Positions 44,615 through 52,892 of a DNA stretch of 64,000 nt are shown here, in pieces (positions within the stretch are counted from its first letter, which is position 1; each line of letters opens with the position of its first letter). The DNA comes from CAVRUH01 sp963822595 (GTDB lineage: Bacteria > Chlamydiota > Chlamydiia > Chlamydiales > Waddliaceae), in contig CAWGIG010000001.1 in NCBI GenBank assembly GCA_963822595.1, positions 434,001 to 498,000 on the forward strand, written 5' to 3'. A program made the translations under genes and the position numbers. Below the pieces are notes generated by a model. It was not told the DNA's origin, made no database searches, and saw nothing but the letters and a program-made list of their open reading frames with translations.

Positions 44615-46210
44615 ATGAGTGTAGAAACTGTAAGTACAAAGGGATGGGTAGCTCCCTCAATAGAGACACCCAGTAAAGTAGAATCAATTCTCTTAGAAAG
44701 AATCGAGCAGTTGACTCAATTGTTGTCAAAGGAAGAAGAAAAAAAAGCCACATTAAAACTTGAAAAAGAACGGTTTGCAAAATGCGCTTCAACAAATTCA
44801 AAGCTACTTGAGATCATTATTTCCTCTTCAAAACAAGTTCTTGGAGAATCCTTTGCTATGGTCACCGAACAGCTTAAGAAAGACCAGTCCGAAGAAAACC
44901 TTCAACTCCAGAAAGCCCTCCAAAATAGCCTACAAAAAATTTCGAACGCCGAAGCAAGTTTGATTAAATTGGATCAAATGACCAAGGAAGGAGCTGAAAG
45001 AGCCAAATTTGTCAATTCGGTCGATGCTGAATATATGGAAATTGAGAAACAAAAAGAAATCTTACTCAAGCTGTATACAGTGAATCTGAAACAATCGAGT
45101 ACCAATACCATCAAAGATATCACTGAAAAATTGCATAGTTGGACTGAGTACTTTAACGGGATCCGCAGTAAACTGGAGGGCTCAAAAGCTACCCTTTGTA
45201 AACACATTCGGGAACTTCGAAATTTTATAGACTACCTAGAGTTAAATCCCATATCACCTAATAACAATCCCTGCATAGCGCAATATCTGGCTATGCTTGA
45301 TGAGGATATGATTGCTAGATTGCAATTTGATGTTTGCAATATTCAAGAAACAGTAAAAATCAACACAATGAAAGTTGAAGTTCAAAATGCTATCAATGCC
45401 AATGTGGTTAAAGAACTCAAAGTGCGTCATGACAAATTTCTCAAACAATATATTGAGATTGAATCGCTATTACAGAAAATCGAGTTGAGGCTTAGCAAGT
45501 TTACACATCATATGAATGCTCATCCTAGCCTGTTTCAACTCAAAGAAGAATCGACTCATTTCCAGAGTCGCTTGGCCGAACTACAAAAACTCATGGAAAC
45601 CAGCCAGAGCTCTCTTTTCAGCCTAGTGAAAAGAGTGCTCGGATTCCTCACCGAGTACAATGGAAAAAATCCGCTTAAAGACGAGCAATTTTCAGATGAG
45701 AAATTTAAAGAAAAGATACATACCATCGAAAGTGGATGGTCCAAAAAGGGGCTAAAATTCGAAGATGATTCAGAATATTGCAGCTTCAAAAACGGTACAG
45801 TGCAGCTGCCTGAAAAGGGCCTTTTTACGCGAGCCCAAGAAATGAAGAGCACTGTAGAGTTGGCAGAAGCTAAACTTAAAAAATATTTAAAGGATTATGA
45901 AACAAATAAAATTATGGATCAAATCTTCAATAAAATGAAGTTCTATGCAGCAGCGGAACAGGACAAAATCAGAAAAATGGAAAGTTCTGATTTTATTACT
46001 GAGCTGAGTGAAATCAACGACCTTCTAGTGGACTTTGGAGCCGGATGGAAGCAAACGGAAGGTTTATTTGCAAAGACAATGCCTGACACATTAAATTTTG
46101 TTTGTTCTAGTGTCATGACAAACGACGGAATCGATCGTTCTGTGATATGGTACCCTCTCAAAGGTTTTGTTGTAGGGAACACACAATATGTTTTAGCACC
46201 CTTTAAATAG
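44615..46210 (+). CDS. Coiled-coil protein of unknown function
   Basis: 531 aa from the ATG at 44615, 5 nt after GGAGG. Almost wholly charged and helical with extended coiled-coil stretches (about residues 20-180 and 270-450, such as LLERIEQLTQLLSKEEEKK). No signal peptide, membrane segment or recognised domain is present. Resembles the 574-aa protein at 47402 in size and style, and the two flank the MBL hydrolase gene; I could not demonstrate homology. It could be a structural or effector protein. Confidence 0.68.
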   Translation: MSVETVSTKGWVAPSIETPSKVESILLERIEQLTQLLSKEEEKKATLKLEKERFAKCASTNSKLLEIIISSSKQVLGESFAMVTEQLKKDQSEENLQLQKALQNSLQKISNAEASLIKLDQMTKEGAERAKFVNSVDAEYMEIEKQKEILLKLYTVNLKQSSTNTIKDITEKLHSWTEYFNGIRSKLEGSKATLCKHIRELRNFIDYLELNPISPNNNPCIAQYLAMLDEDMIARLQFDVCNIQETVKINTMKVEVQNAINANVVKELKVRHDKFLKQYIEIESLLQKIELRLSKFTHHMNAHPSLFQLKEESTHFQSRLAELQKLMETSQSSLFSLVKRVLGFLTEYNGKNPLKDEQFSDEKFKEKIHTIESGWSKKGLKFEDDSEYCSFKNGTVQLPEKGLFTRAQEMKSTVELAEAKLKKYLKDYETNKIMDQIFNKMKFYAAAEQDKIRKMESSDFITELSEINDLLVDFGAGWKQTEGLFAKTMPDTLNFVCSSVMTNDGIDRSVIWYPLKGFVVGNTQYVLAPFK

Positions 46211-46326
46211 CCCGTTTAGGAGAGGTTCGCAAAGACGCAGAGAAAGAAAATGATTATTTTTTCTTCCTCGGCGCCTCTGCGAATTTCTCCGCCTCTGCGT
46301 TGAAAATTGGTTGCCTAATGTCTATA
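46211..46326. repeat. Degenerate palindrome related to family P2/P7
   Basis: Contains CAAAGACGCAGAGAAAG on the left. On the right GCCTCTGCGTTGAAAATTG then GTTGCCTAATGTCTATA is close to the right arm of 2687-2853. It overlaps the stop codon of the minus-strand MBL gene (46322). Confidence 0.6.
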
Positions 46327-47107
46327 AAGTTTTGGGATCTTTGAAGTCGAAGCATTGGCCTCTTTTGATGAAGCCGCGAAAACCATCCTTACAAGCATCC
46401 GGAAGCTCACCTGGGTTGTAATGGTAGAGCCACATTTTCTTCCTTATAGACGCATCGAGAGTCAATAACTCTGTATAATGAGCATGAACGTTGCTTTTTC
46501 GTGTATTTGTTTCACAATCATGGAAAATAATATCAGCCGGTTCGTACAATTTCAGGAGCCTTTCGCTTTCATGTATAGGAAACCTCGTGTCTGTAGAAAG
46601 GATAACATGATATCCGTCAATCTTTGCCTCCAAACCAAAACTTGGAAACAATTTTTTATTCGAAATTTGGTGGATGGTTTGGAAAAGATGAAACTCCGTA
46701 TTTTGCCAAACAAACTTGCCATCGGGGTGTACAAGATGCAATTTGAAATAAGTAGATAATTCTGCTTCAACGTCGTCCAACGAACAAAGCCCCCCCGCAA
46801 GTATGTTCCATAGAGGTGCTTCCATTGAATCAGCGAAATAGAGATCAACCCGATGAGGATTTTTAAGGTCAAACATCGTTTTAAAAGCAAGCCACTCCAT
46901 TCCGCCAATATGATCGGCATGTAAATGACTAATATAAACAGCTTCGAAAGCATTGTGATCTAATCCCAAATCATAAAGCGCATGCCGCACATCCGCTCCG
47001 CAATCGATCAGCAGTTTTTTGCCGTTCTCAGATTCAAAATACATATTGGAATTATAGTTGCCACCGACCGTAAAGGCAGATCCTGTTCCTACAAATACTA
47101 ATTTCAT
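46322..47107 (-). CDS. MBL-fold metallo-hydrolase
   Basis: The 261-aa metallo-beta-lactamase-fold protein has HLHADH at residues 61-66. It also has an early VFVGTGSAF strand, a D in ILSTDTRF for metal bridging, and a DIIFHDCE strand. It resembles RNase Z/phosphodiesterase-like members more than beta-lactamases, but it is shorter than RNase Z and lacks its HEAT-like arm. Possible cyclic-nucleotide or nucleic-acid phosphodiesterase; substrate unknown. Isolated on the minus strand between two long unknown genes. Confidence 0.85.
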   Translation of the reverse strand: MKLVFVGTGSAFTVGGNYNSNMYFESENGKKLLIDCGADVRHALYDLGLDHNAFEAVYISHLHADHIGGMEWLAFKTMFDLKNPHRVDLYFADSMEAPLWNILAGGLCSLDDVEAELSTYFKLHLVHPDGKFVWQNTEFHLFQTIHQISNKKLFPSFGLEAKIDGYHVILSTDTRFPIHESERLLKLYEPADIIFHDCETNTRKSNVHAHYTELLTLDASIRKKMWLYHYNPGELPDACKDGFRGFIKRGQCFDFKDPKTL

Positions 47108-47194
47108 ATTTTAAGACCAAACGTTAGAACTACTGTTATGATTTTATTATATTAAAAAAATTATTATTTGTATATTAGTTTTCCCATATTGCTA

Positions 47195-47236
47195 CACTGA
47201 AGTGAGCTCAAAAATCGGTATTTCGGGGACTTCACT
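47195..47236. repeat. Solo arm of palindrome family P5
   Basis: ACTGAAGTGAGCTCAAAAAT then CGGTATTTCGGGGACTTCA matches the left arm at 35043-35081. The complementary arm is absent. Nothing else was recognised in the 294-bp gap 47108-47401. Confidence 0.7.
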
Positions 47237-47401
47237 ATTGTTTAAACAGAAAAGATACATCCACTTAGGTCTTTTTCATGGGCGCATAAATTTGGGAATA
47301 AACCGCATCTGGGGGTTTACTCCAAATTTGACGAAAGTTTTTTCGCTATTTTAATAATGAATTATCACTTATACAGAATCTATATAAATAAGGAGGTTTA
47401 T

Positions 47402-49126
47402 ATGATCCAGACAGATTTTTATAACTTAGATACTAATACAGGCATGTGGGAACTTGCCGAAACTAAGGAACATCCTAGCACGGGTGTTGCTAAACTGACT
47501 AATCAACTCAACGAAAGAACCAAAATTGTCATTTCCAATTTATCACAAACAGTCAGATCTACCATCACAAAAATTCAAAATACTCAGGAAGCAAAACAGC
47601 TATTTCAAGTCTCCATTGACTTAGCAACCAACGAAATCCACCATCATTGCAAAATGTTCCATTTTTATTCCCAAAGAGTCATTAAAGCTCTAAGGTATGA
47701 TAATGATCTGGCCAACAAGGGACACCCCTCACCCCGATTCCTACTCGAACGGATCAGCGATGCTCATAAGTTAACTCCATTAAACGACAACTTAAGCTTA
47801 AATCCTCCCCGATTGCATTTACCCTCTCTAGATAGCGCCAGAAACATTACGAGCACCCATCAACATTTAGGACCCGAAGAAATTATCACAAAAATTAGAG
47901 AAACAAAAGAACACCTACAGAACATTGAAAACATCCTGCCGGCAGTTGAATTTTGCTGGAACCGGATTACAGCATTATCGACTGAAGATAATCCCGAAGA
48001 GTTATTGGTTAACATGCGGAAAATTCATGCAGATCTCGAATTATTGAAGAATGAGGAAACGTTTAATGAAATTTACGATGCCTTTTTTTATATAGAGGAC
48101 GCTACAGAAGGCCTTCTTCATATTGACGATTATGGCGATGTGAAAATCGACGAAATGGAGGCCACTCTAAAGTTAGTAAATGCCACCCAAAGAACGATGC
48201 TGAGGGCTATTGACAACTTTAATTATAGCTACGAGAAGACAATCACGGAGAAAGCGTTTAAAAAAATAAAAATCTTCAATAAGCATGATATTCAATCAGG
48301 ACACATTAAAGCTCTTGAACTCGTTCCTTTACTTTTTGATATTGAACCTGTCGCCCACCCTTCTCGTGAATTATGTTATCGCAAATTTGGAGAACTTCAC
48401 GCAAACATACGCCAGAAACGGCTTGAGCTGGCGAGCCTCTCCTATCTAGAAAAATATTTCCCCTTCGAACTTATAAGTCTCTCAAATATAGCCATGGAAG
48501 AACTCCTGAAACTGCAACAGGAATTCTTAAAAGTTCATGACGAAATAGGTGTGTCATCGGAAATCAAACGTGATACCATCGCCGAAGAAAATATTCGCGA
48601 ATTGGATATAAGTGGTCGACAGTTAGTCAACTCTTTATTTTCCACCGATAGCATTGAAAAAAAATTATTAATAGTCAGAAAACTCCACGCTGTTAATCTT
48701 CAAGTCTCGGAAAGATATTCCGTTTTTTCTGAAGCAAAACTGCAAAAATGCATCGCTATATTAGGAAGCGATTCTTTTAAAAATTTTGTTTCTACTTTGG
48801 TTCAGCTGATGTTTGAACTGCGTAATGAACAATTTCAGCATGGCGAAGTTGTAATTCAGGAAGAAGATTTTAGAGCTGTCGAAAACTGTACCGGGAAATT
48901 CACCATGATTTCCTCTTATTTTAAAGCCTTAGGAGAAATTTTGGCTCCCCTCAGCACCTTTATGGGGAATTCTCTTCACGCCTTAGTCAAGGAAATGATT
49001 AAAAATATTCCTCTAACAGATAAAGATTCCAGGGCTATACTTAAACATGCCTACTACCTAACCAGCAACGCCCTTGAGGAGGTAAATCGTGAAATTCTTA
49101 CAAATTCGAGTGTTGTAAAAAAATGA
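47402..49126 (+). CDS. Coiled-coil protein of unknown function
   Basis: 574 aa from the ATG at 47402, 6 nt after AAGGAGG. Hydrophilic, helical, no signal peptide or membrane segment. Coiled-coil stretches occur near residues 30-80, 180-260 and 330-450. A short segment (HHHCKMFHFYSQRV) is His-rich. No recognisable domain. It is followed 21 bp later by the ABC-F gene, whose likely promoter overlaps its 3' end. Confidence 0.68.
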   Translation: MIQTDFYNLDTNTGMWELAETKEHPSTGVAKLTNQLNERTKIVISNLSQTVRSTITKIQNTQEAKQLFQVSIDLATNEIHHHCKMFHFYSQRVIKALRYDNDLANKGHPSPRFLLERISDAHKLTPLNDNLSLNPPRLHLPSLDSARNITSTHQHLGPEEIITKIRETKEHLQNIENILPAVEFCWNRITALSTEDNPEELLVNMRKIHADLELLKNEETFNEIYDAFFYIEDATEGLLHIDDYGDVKIDEMEATLKLVNATQRTMLRAIDNFNYSYEKTITEKAFKKIKIFNKHDIQSGHIKALELVPLLFDIEPVAHPSRELCYRKFGELHANIRQKRLELASLSYLEKYFPFELISLSNIAMEELLKLQQEFLKVHDEIGVSSEIKRDTIAEENIRELDISGRQLVNSLFSTDSIEKKLLIVRKLHAVNLQVSERYSVFSEAKLQKCIAILGSDSFKNFVSTLVQLMFELRNEQFQHGEVVIQEEDFRAVENCTGKFTMISSYFKALGEILAPLSTFMGNSLHALVKEMIKNIPLTDKDSRAILKHAYYLTSNALEEVNREILTNSSVVKK

Positions 49127-49140
49127 AAATGTGTTATACT
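49112..49140 (+). promoter_or_regulatory. Candidate promoter of the ABC-F gene, close to its start
   Basis: TTGTAA near 49113, a 16-nt spacer and TATACT (49135-49140). The ATG is only 7 nt after the -10 box and lacks a Shine-Dalgarno, again suggesting a leaderless message. Confidence 0.35.
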
Positions 49141-49147
49141 TTGGCCC

Positions 49148-50740
49148 ATGACTGCAATAACACTCAAAGAAATTTCGAAAAGTTTTGGAACACGCATCCT
49201 TTTTGATGCCGTTTCCATCACATTTAATGCCGGCAACCGCTATGGTTTGACCGGCCCTAACGGTTCGGGAAAATCTACCCTTCTTCGTATCATGATGGGC
49301 CTTGAAGAACCAACTAGCGGAAGCGTTATTCTCCCCGAACGTACCGGCATCCTGAAACAAAATATTGAAGCCTTCCGTGATGAAAAAGTCCTCGATGTCG
49401 TTGTCATGGGAAATAAAAGACTGTGGGATGCCCTCCAAAAGCGTGACGAATTATACCTCGTGGAAATGACAGACGAAGTCGGCATGCAGCTGGGTGAACT
49501 CGAAGGAATTATCGCGGAAGAAAATGGATACCAAGCCGATTCCGACGCCGAGGTCATTCTTGCAGGGATGGGAATCGACCAAGAATTTTTCAATAAAAGA
49601 ATGAGCGAAATCCCCACTGACATCCAATTCAGAGTCCTTTTATGCCAATCTCTCTTCGGGGATCCTCAAGCTTTGCTGCTGGACGAACCTACTAACCACT
49701 TGGACCTCGAATCGATCGGTTGGCTTGAAAGTTTTCTCGAAAACTACCATGGAGTCCTCATTGTCATCAGCCATGACCGCCACTTCTTAAATTCCGTTTG
49801 TACTCATATTGCAGATATCGACTACGAAACGATCATTATTTATCCCGGCAACTATGATGAAATGGTCGTCGCGAAAACATCGGTGCGCGAAAGAGCCCAA
49901 GATGATGCAAAATCCAAAGAGAAAAAGATTGCTCAACTTAAAGAATTCGTTTCTCGATTCGGAGCAGGCACACGCGCTAGCCAGGTCCAATCCCGCCTAC
50001 GCGAAATTTCCCGCCTCCAGCCCCAAGATCTCAAAAAATCGAACATTCAACGCCCCTATATCCGATTTCCCATCACCGAAAAACAAGCAGGAAAAGTCGT
50101 TCTTAAAGCCGACAAAATTTGTAAAAGCTTCGACGGTCAAGAGGTGATCAAAAATTTCTCTATAGAGATCCAGCGCGGAGATAAAATCGGAATCATCGGT
50201 AACAATGGCCGCGGTAAATCCACGTTAATCAAAATGTTGGCAGGAGCCTTAGCACCGGATAGCGGAACAATCTCCTATGGAAACCAGGTCATAACAAGCT
50301 TTTTCCCGCAAAACCACTCCGAAATTGTAGAAAAGACCGATGCCCTTAACGCCTTTGAATGGCTCAAAAGTAAAAAATCGGGCGCTTTGGAACAAGAAAT
50401 TCGCAACGTTATGGGAAGAATGTTATTTGGAGGCGACGACGCCTTCAAAAAAGTAAGCACACTTTCCGGCGGTGAAACAGCCCGGATGATTTTGGCCTAT
50501 ATGATGCTCATCGAGCATAACCTCGTTCTTTTAGATGAACCGAACAACCATCTTGATCTTGAAGCTGTTTCCGCCCTTGGTTGGGGCCTTGAGGACTACA
50601 AGGGGACAGTCATTATAGTAAGCCATGACCGCGATATAATCGACACCGTTGCCACGAAAATCATCGCCTTTGAAGCCGATGGTATACATGTGTGGGACGG
50701 CAACTACGAAGATTATAAATCTAAAAAAGCTTCTGTATAA
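49148..50740 (+). CDS. ABC-F family ATPase, YbiT-like
   Basis: The 530-aa soluble protein has two ABC domains and no membrane segments. Domain 1: Walker A GPNGSGKSTL, degenerate signature MSEIPTDIQFRVLL, Walker B LLLDEPTNHLDL. Domain 2: Walker A GNNGRGKSTL, signature LSGGETARM, Walker B LVLLDEPNNHLDL. The linker (about residues 245-320) is charged and helical as in ABC-F proteins, which act on the ribosome E-site. A weak signature in domain 1 is usual in the YbiT branch as I remember it. C. trachomatis has an ABC protein of this type close to xerC, but here the two are 44 kb apart. Confidence 0.92.
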   Translation: MTAITLKEISKSFGTRILFDAVSITFNAGNRYGLTGPNGSGKSTLLRIMMGLEEPTSGSVILPERTGILKQNIEAFRDEKVLDVVVMGNKRLWDALQKRDELYLVEMTDEVGMQLGELEGIIAEENGYQADSDAEVILAGMGIDQEFFNKRMSEIPTDIQFRVLLCQSLFGDPQALLLDEPTNHLDLESIGWLESFLENYHGVLIVISHDRHFLNSVCTHIADIDYETIIIYPGNYDEMVVAKTSVRERAQDDAKSKEKKIAQLKEFVSRFGAGTRASQVQSRLREISRLQPQDLKKSNIQRPYIRFPITEKQAGKVVLKADKICKSFDGQEVIKNFSIEIQRGDKIGIIGNNGRGKSTLIKMLAGALAPDSGTISYGNQVITSFFPQNHSEIVEKTDALNAFEWLKSKKSGALEQEIRNVMGRMLFGGDDAFKKVSTLSGGETARMILAYMMLIEHNLVLLDEPNNHLDLEAVSALGWGLEDYKGTVIIVSHDRDIIDTVATKIIAFEADGIHVWDGNYEDYKSKKASV

Positions 50741-50744
50741 ATTC

Positions 50745-50839
50745 CTCATCTCCGCGTCTCTGTGTCTCCGCGACTCCGCGTTTATTCCTTTTTATTAAGC
50801 AAAAAAGCTCAACGCGGAGACGCAGAGACGCGGAGATGA
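50745..50839. repeat. Intergenic palindrome, family P7
   Basis: TCATCTCCGCGTCTCTGTG then TCTCCGCGACTCCGCG pairs with its complement ending at 50839, made of reiterated GCGGAGACGCAGAGAC units. It lies between the ABC-F gene and the P-loop gene. Confidence 0.8.
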
Positions 50840-50913
50840 AAAAAACGGGTTTTTCTTGCTGCTTTTGAAAGAATAAAGTAGAATTCCTTCTAAAATTAAT
50901 CAGGGGGGAAACC

Positions 50914-51525
50914 ATGAAAAAAATTGCAATCACAGGAACACACGGTGTTGGGAAAACAACTTTAGCCCATCAGCTTGTTGTCGCACTTAAAGAAAACAAT
51001 TTCAATGTTACAATAGTAGAAGAAAAGGCACGTTCTTGCCCTTTTCCTATTAATGAAAAAGCTACCACAGATACAGAAATCTGGATGGTACACACGCAGA
51101 TTCGTGCGGAGCTCCAAGCAAAAGCGCAGCATTATGAAGTAGCCGTCGTCGATCGATGCTCTTTGGATGCGATCGTGTATTGGCAAGATCGCAACACCCC
51201 GCACGCTTATTTTGATAAGCTTAAAGATGCGGCCATTCAGTGGGTGGAATCGCAATATGATATTATTGTATGGTTAGAACCCTCCAGCGACACCGATAGC
51301 TTTGCCGTCGATGCTGTCCGCGGATCTAGCATTGCCTACCGCAATCGAATTCGTGATGTCTTTAGAGAGTATATGGACAACCTTCCTGAAAGCTCCAAGA
51401 AGAAGGTGATTAGGATTGAGGCTAATGATGTTTTTATTCGCGAGGGCGATCATTCCCGCGCTGTGAATAAAATCAGCCAGCACGCAAACTACCCGGTAAA
51501 AGCAGACGTTTGTTATAGCCACTAG
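50914..51525 (+). CDS. P-loop kinase-like ATPase (AAA_28/NadR-type)
   Basis: The 203-aa protein has a Walker A motif GTHGVGKTT (residues 7-15) and a later VVDRCSLDAIVYW, with Asp-Arg similar to the DRx motif of thymidylate/deoxynucleoside kinases and NadR-type kinases. A lid-like Arg-rich region (AVRGSSIAYRNRIRDVFREY) follows. Probably phosphorylates a nucleotide or nucleoside-type substrate; which one is not evident. GGGGGG precedes the ATG. The 3' end faces the BTB gene across a bidirectional terminator. Confidence 0.8.
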   Translation: MKKIAITGTHGVGKTTLAHQLVVALKENNFNVTIVEEKARSCPFPINEKATTDTEIWMVHTQIRAELQAKAQHYEVAVVDRCSLDAIVYWQDRNTPHAYFDKLKDAAIQWVESQYDIIVWLEPSSDTDSFAVDAVRGSSIAYRNRIRDVFREYMDNLPESSKKKVIRIEANDVFIREGDHSRAVNKISQHANYPVKADVCYSH

Positions 51526-51537
51526 AAAAAATGACGA

Positions 51538-51563
51538 AAAGGACATAAAAATTTATGTCCTTT
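51538..51563. terminator. Bidirectional terminator
   Basis: AAAGGACATAAA and TTTATGTCCTTT form a hairpin with A/T runs on both sides, between convergent genes ending at 51525 and 51589. Confidence 0.65.
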
Positions 51564-51588
51564 ATGTCCTTTAATAAATAGGTCTAAT

Positions 51589-52362
51589 TTATTCTGCTAC
51601 TTCAATGTTATCTGGGAGCCCATTTAGGCGCATCAAGTTACGCACCCTTTGCTGGGTTAACATCATACAGAAATTCTTTAATTGGGGGAGAATCCACACA
51701 TCAGCTAGATTGGATAACTCTACCAACTCATAGTTAGTGATCTTTTCATTTTTTAAAGTTTGGCAATAAAGATACTTCAAAGCAAGTTCCACAACATGCG
51801 GCTGTTGATCTTCGATTCGAATTTCTCCAGACTTAGCCTCACGTAACTGACTCCTAAACAAAGCGGCAAAGTATTCGGAACGATTGCATAAAATCAACTT
51901 ATGAGCAGTAAATGTTTGGTTTCCTACACGAATAGAAATATCGGTATACTGACCCCTCATCGCGTTTTCCCAATCTTGTTGCATCACACTTTCAATTCTC
52001 TTTATATAACTATCATCACTCTCTGTTTCGGATTTAGAAAAGTAATATTTCCACTTCAAGATACATTGATTTACAATCGAATTTATTCTTAAATTTATAT
52101 TTGGGTTTGTCTCGACCGCATACACAAGTTCTCCGATCGTAAAAGCTAGAGAAAGGGATCCAATAAGTGATCGGTCATTACTTAAGTCGAACAGAGTCTC
52201 TATACCGATTTGGGTCACTAGGCCAGCTAGGGCCCAGCGGATAGGGCTAGATATATACCATGTTCTCCAATAATCTGGGGGATTAGGAAGAGGCTTTGTA
52301 ATTGCACTAGCTAACTCAATTGTTCCCACACACAAACCGCTAATGAAACCCATGTTAATCAT
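51589..52362 (-). CDS. BTB/POZ-domain protein with N-terminal hydrophobic hairpin
   Basis: 257 aa from the ATG at 52362 (GGGA upstream); a TTG at 52392 is an alternative. Residues about 138-240 are a BTB domain: YTDISIRVGNQTFTAHKLIL, RSEYFAALFRSQLREA, VELALKYLYCQTL and ELSNLADVWILPQLKNFC are all in canonical order. BTB proteins bind CUL3 and recruit substrates for ubiquitination, so host targeting is likely. The N-terminus has two hydrophobic segments (about 43-58 and 65-83) separated by a short polar turn (DLSNDRSL), the bilobed arrangement seen in chlamydial inclusion-membrane proteins. That would display the BTB domain on the host-facing side of the inclusion. Confidence 0.88.
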   Translation of the reverse strand: MINMGFISGLCVGTIELASAITKPLPNPPDYWRTWYISSPIRWALAGLVTQIGIETLFDLSNDRSLIGSLSLAFTIGELVYAVETNPNINLRINSIVNQCILKWKYYFSKSETESDDSYIKRIESVMQQDWENAMRGQYTDISIRVGNQTFTAHKLILCNRSEYFAALFRSQLREAKSGEIRIEDQQPHVVELALKYLYCQTLKNEKITNYELVELSNLADVWILPQLKNFCMMLTQQRVRNLMRLNGLPDNIEVAE

Positions 52363-52431
52363 AATTGGCAATCCCGTTTTTTTTATTGGCAACAGTTTAT
52401 AGCAGGAAATAAGGAAATTGTCAATTCATAG

Positions 52432-52527
52432 AATGGACGACATGGACGACGAGTATGGACGTAATGGACAGCATGGACAAATTTTAGTATTTTGTCCATG
52501 TCGTCCATTACGTCCATGTCGTCCATT
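52432..52527. repeat. Intergenic palindrome, family P6
   Basis: Tandem ATGGACG/ACATGGACG units on the left pair with CGTCCATGTCGTCCATT on the right. A related element is at 63108-63173. It lies between the BTB gene and rnpB. Confidence 0.8.
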
Positions 52528-52534
52528 AAAAAAA

Positions 52535-52892
52535 GTCTGGGAGAACGATAAGCCGGATTCTGTCATTGAGCAATCATTCATCTAGGAGCTTTATCGCTAA
52601 AGCCCTCAAGCGACCTGTAGGAAGCACAGCGGAGAACTGTATCGCTTCACACCGGTCTTGCTTCGGATAGGGTTTACCACCCTCTGAGTTTCCCCAGATA
52701 GGTCCACGCTCCTAAAGCGGGCATTTCACCCTGTCTGACATCCCCCGAAAGGTCTGCCGGCGGTATATTTTCTGTGACACTTTCCGTAGCCTTACGGCCC
52801 CCAGTCTTTCACTGGTATCCTCTCCTGCGAAGTCCAGACTTTCCTCTCCCGCCCTAACAAGGAGCGAGAGCGACTGCCTGTCTTCCCAGACA
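52535..52892 (-). ncRNA. rnpB: RNase P RNA (M1 RNA)
   Basis: Read on the minus strand, the 5' end GTCTGGGA (52892-52885) pairs with TCCCAGAC at the 3' end (52542-52535) as helix P1. Conserved bacterial RNase P elements follow: GAGGAAAGTCTGGAC near the 5' end, AGGGTGAAATGCC..., GGTAAACCC, and ACAGAATCCGGCTTAT near the 3' end. A T7 run directly after the 3' end acts as terminator. The RNA is the catalytic part of RNase P for tRNA 5' maturation. Location right after the zinc-ribbon gene fits chlamydial order. Confidence 0.95.

Noticed and set aside
49600..49650. Degenerate signature in domain 1 of the ABC-F protein as loss of function
   Set aside because: The YbiT branch as I remember it normally has a weak signature in domain 1, and all Walker motifs are intact.
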